Shown piece by piece: positions 62,593 through 64,000 of a stretch of DNA of 64,000 nt; the stretch's first letter is position 1, and each line of letters begins with the position of its first letter. Both the position numbers and the translations under genes were made by a program. The DNA comes from Proteiniborus ethanoligenes (lineage in GTDB: Bacteria; Bacillota; Clostridia; Tissierellales; Proteiniboraceae), in contig NZ_FNQE01000003.1 in NCBI RefSeq assembly GCF_900107485.1, forward strand, positions 1 to 64,000. Reading direction: 5' to 3'. A model generated the notes under the pieces. It was given only the letters and a program-made list of their open reading frames with translations, was not told where the DNA came from and made no database searches.

Positions 62593-63626
62593 TGGGGAGT
62601 TTCACTCCTTTTAGCTTTTTCTATAATTGGTCTAGCCTGAGTGGACATTAAATAATCATAGGTAACTTTAGGAACTAGATTTTTTAATATATAATAGTCT
62701 TCAGTTTTAATGAGTCTTCTTACATATGAAGCACTGATAGGTATGTTTTCTGAATTTAATCTGTTAACTTCTACTACTTCTATGCCATGCTTTGGCAATA
62801 TATTTATTAGGGCTTCATTGTATCCATTTGTAATGCTACAATAGGGTTCTGTTCCTACATACCTCTTTTCTATATTGAAGGCAGGTCTTATGTATTTGCC
62901 AAATATCTCTGCATCTAGTTTAGCATAAGCATCCATCTTTATATCTTCTTGTCTTAAAAAATAGGATGGAAAGGTAGCAGATGAAATAATATAGCTACCA
63001 CCAGACAAAACATGGACATTGTTCAAGTCCTCTGTTCCTGCTTTCACTAGTTTTTTTCTTACTTCAAAGGGAAATAGAGAACGATCCTCTTCAACAATAA
63101 AAACAACTACTTCATCATTTTCTATAGATGCCCTTTCTATTAGATATCTATGACCTAAAGTAAAAGGATTGCAGTTCATCACAAGAGCCGCTCTTTTCCT
63201 TTTATCTAAGCCACTATCCTTAAACATTTTTTCCACATATCTATTAACATTAGACATGCCACCCTCTAATAAAGCAACTTCCTCCACCCTTTCCACTTCG
63301 CTATAATTAAGCTCTTTAAATAAAGAAAGGTTTTTAGGCTCTGTGAATATAAAGGTTTCATAAATCCCCTTGTCAAAAAGTTGATCCGTAAGATAAGTTA
63401 TAAGCTTAGAAGCTATGCCTTGCTCTCGAAATTTTTCACTTACGGCAAAACACTTTAATATTTTCCCAGCACTAGAGCAGGTTCCTATTATTTCATCCCC
63501 ATACCTTGCTACAATTGTATGCTCTACATCTTTATCTAAAAGCAGATTAAAAGTTGATAGGAAGCTCTCAACTTTTAACCTTTCATCAGTATTTAAATCA
63601 ATATTCCCAATTTTGATACTATACAT
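62589..63626 (-). CDS. citC: [Citrate (pro-3S)-lyase] ligase
   Basis: The 345-residue protein has an N-terminal acetyltransferase-like domain (about 35-115, with SEKFREQGIASKLI) and a C-terminal nucleotidyltransferase domain with the HxGH-like NPFTLGHRYLIE. It activates citrate lyase by acetylating the thiol of its prosthetic group with acetate and ATP. ATG at 63,626 has AAGGAT upstream; it lies 4 bases after citF and overlaps citX. Confidence 0.94.
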   Translation of the reverse strand: MYSIKIGNIDLNTDERLKVESFLSTFNLLLDKDVEHTIVARYGDEIIGTCSSAGKILKCFAVSEKFREQGIASKLITYLTDQLFDKGIYETFIFTEPKNLSLFKELNYSEVERVEEVALLEGGMSNVNRYVEKMFKDSGLDKRKRAALVMNCNPFTLGHRYLIERASIENDEVVVFIVEEDRSLFPFEVRKKLVKAGTEDLNNVHVLSGGSYIISSATFPSYFLRQEDIKMDAYAKLDAEIFGKYIRPAFNIEKRYVGTEPYCSITNGYNEALINILPKHGIEVVEVNRLNSENIPISASYVRRLIKTEDYYILKNLVPKVTYDYLMSTQARPIIEKAKRSETPH

Positions 63627-63630
63627 AATA

Positions 63631-64000
63631 TCAATCCTTTATCTTTCTTACAACATCTATGACAGTACCATCTCTATATTCAATAACAGCTACTACTTCG
63701 TCATATAGCTCTACTTTTTCTGGAACCCCTGTCATTTCCTCAGCCATATTTTTTAGAGCTTCAATAGACATAATTGGTAGGTTAGTCTTTTCTAATTTTT
63801 GTATCAAATCCTTCCTTGAAGGATTGATTGCTATGCCTCTTTCTGTAACCAGCACATCGATAGTCTCTCCTGGAGTAGTAACAGTTGTAACACGGTCAAC
63901 TACAATAGGAAGCCTTCCCTTTATAAGCTGTGTAACCACAATAGCTAGCTTTGCTCCAGCAGCTGTATCGCTGTGACCTCCAGAACCTCCCATAATCATG
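63631..64000 (-). CDS. citF: Citrate lyase alpha subunit, C-terminal fragment (runs off window)
   Basis: About 123 residues are visible, with GGSGGHSDTAAGAKLAIV and VTERGIAINPSRKDL, the C-terminus of CitF, the citrate:acetyl-ACP transferase. The rest of the operon (citD, citE, perhaps transport) should lie to the right. The gene is open at the window edge. The order citF-citC-citX-citG differs from the common citC-citD-citE-citF order. Confidence 0.92.
   Translation of the reverse strand, partial: MIMGGSGGHSDTAAGAKLAIVVTQLIKGRLPIVVDRVTTVTTPGETIDVLVTERGIAINPSRKDLIQKLEKTNLPIMSIEALKNMAEEMTGVPEKVELYDEVVAVIEYRDGTVIDVVRKIKD

Noticed and set aside
1-64000. CRISPR array or rRNA genes
   Set aside because: No regularly spaced identical repeats with unique spacers were seen, and no rRNA-like sequence was recognised.

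Overview
The window is AT-rich DNA (roughly one third G+C by eye) with strong GGAGG-type ribosome binding sites, frequent TTG and GTG starts and many Rho-independent terminators. A small acid-soluble spore protein gene (sspH), degS/degU, the UPF0291/DUF896 and Cse60-like small proteins, a FtcD-type histidine-utilisation cluster and a citrate lyase cluster together point to an anaerobic, spore-forming, amino-acid-fermenting Clostridia/Tissierellia-type bacterium. The genus cannot be fixed from the sequence alone.

Region 1 (about 1-18,450) is a horizontally acquired island. It opens inside an IS21-family element (istA fragment and terminal repeats, 1-335). Two small accessory genes follow, then a six-gene minus-strand defence operon (11,854 down to 2,096): a small HTH protein, a SNF2-like helicase with a degenerate phospholipase-D-like N-terminus, a DUF4391 protein, a two-helix membrane protein, a type III DNA methyltransferase (Mod) and a type III restriction subunit (Res). 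Next comes a plasmid-like plus-strand module: a ribbon-helix-helix protein apparently starting at ATT, a cluster of direct and inverted repeats resembling a res site, a serine resolvase and a zinc-ribbon protein. An ietAS-type pair follows (AAA ATPase plus subtilisin-like protease), with its own consensus promoter and a palindromic operator candidate, bracketed by two copies of a terminator-like repeat. An excisionase-like gene, 10-bp-spaced arm-type repeats and the 3' half of a tRNA-Leu gene (18,399-18,449) mark the right attachment site. No integrase is visible, and the intact tRNA and left end should lie outside the window.

Region 2 (18,450-64,000) looks like chromosomal backbone. 18.5-25.8 kb: Cse60-like protein, LysR regulator, M18 aminopeptidase, a membrane-anchored repeat/transglutaminase protein, DegS/DegU, a lone CheW and a DUF896 protein. 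25.8-31.7 kb: hutH-hutU-ftcD-hutI, converting histidine to glutamate with formimino transfer to tetrahydrofolate. 31.8-41 kb: a small membrane protein, a LacI regulator, a giant 1,794-residue signalling protein (pseudokinase, AAA, TPR, GAF, GGDEF, GAF) and a MarR-MATE efflux operon. 41-51 kb: an M23 peptidase with a bactofilin, a lipid kinase, a glycerophosphodiesterase with an MFS carrier, a heterodimeric ABC exporter and a PHP phosphatase. 51-60 kb: a secreted subtilase, small accessory genes, a RelBE toxin-antitoxin pair, a decayed gene with four in-frame TAA codons, a TspO/MBR-like membrane protein and a PAS-GGDEF-HD-GYP protein. 60-64 kb: a SatP-type acetate carrier, sspH and the end of a citrate lyase operon (citF-citC-citX-citG). 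The acetate carrier next to citrate lyase, which releases acetate, is a plausible functional link.

The most unusual items are the six-gene defence operon with an embedded membrane protein, the ietAS cassette with a possible self-regulating HTH, and the giant pseudokinase/diguanylate cyclase.
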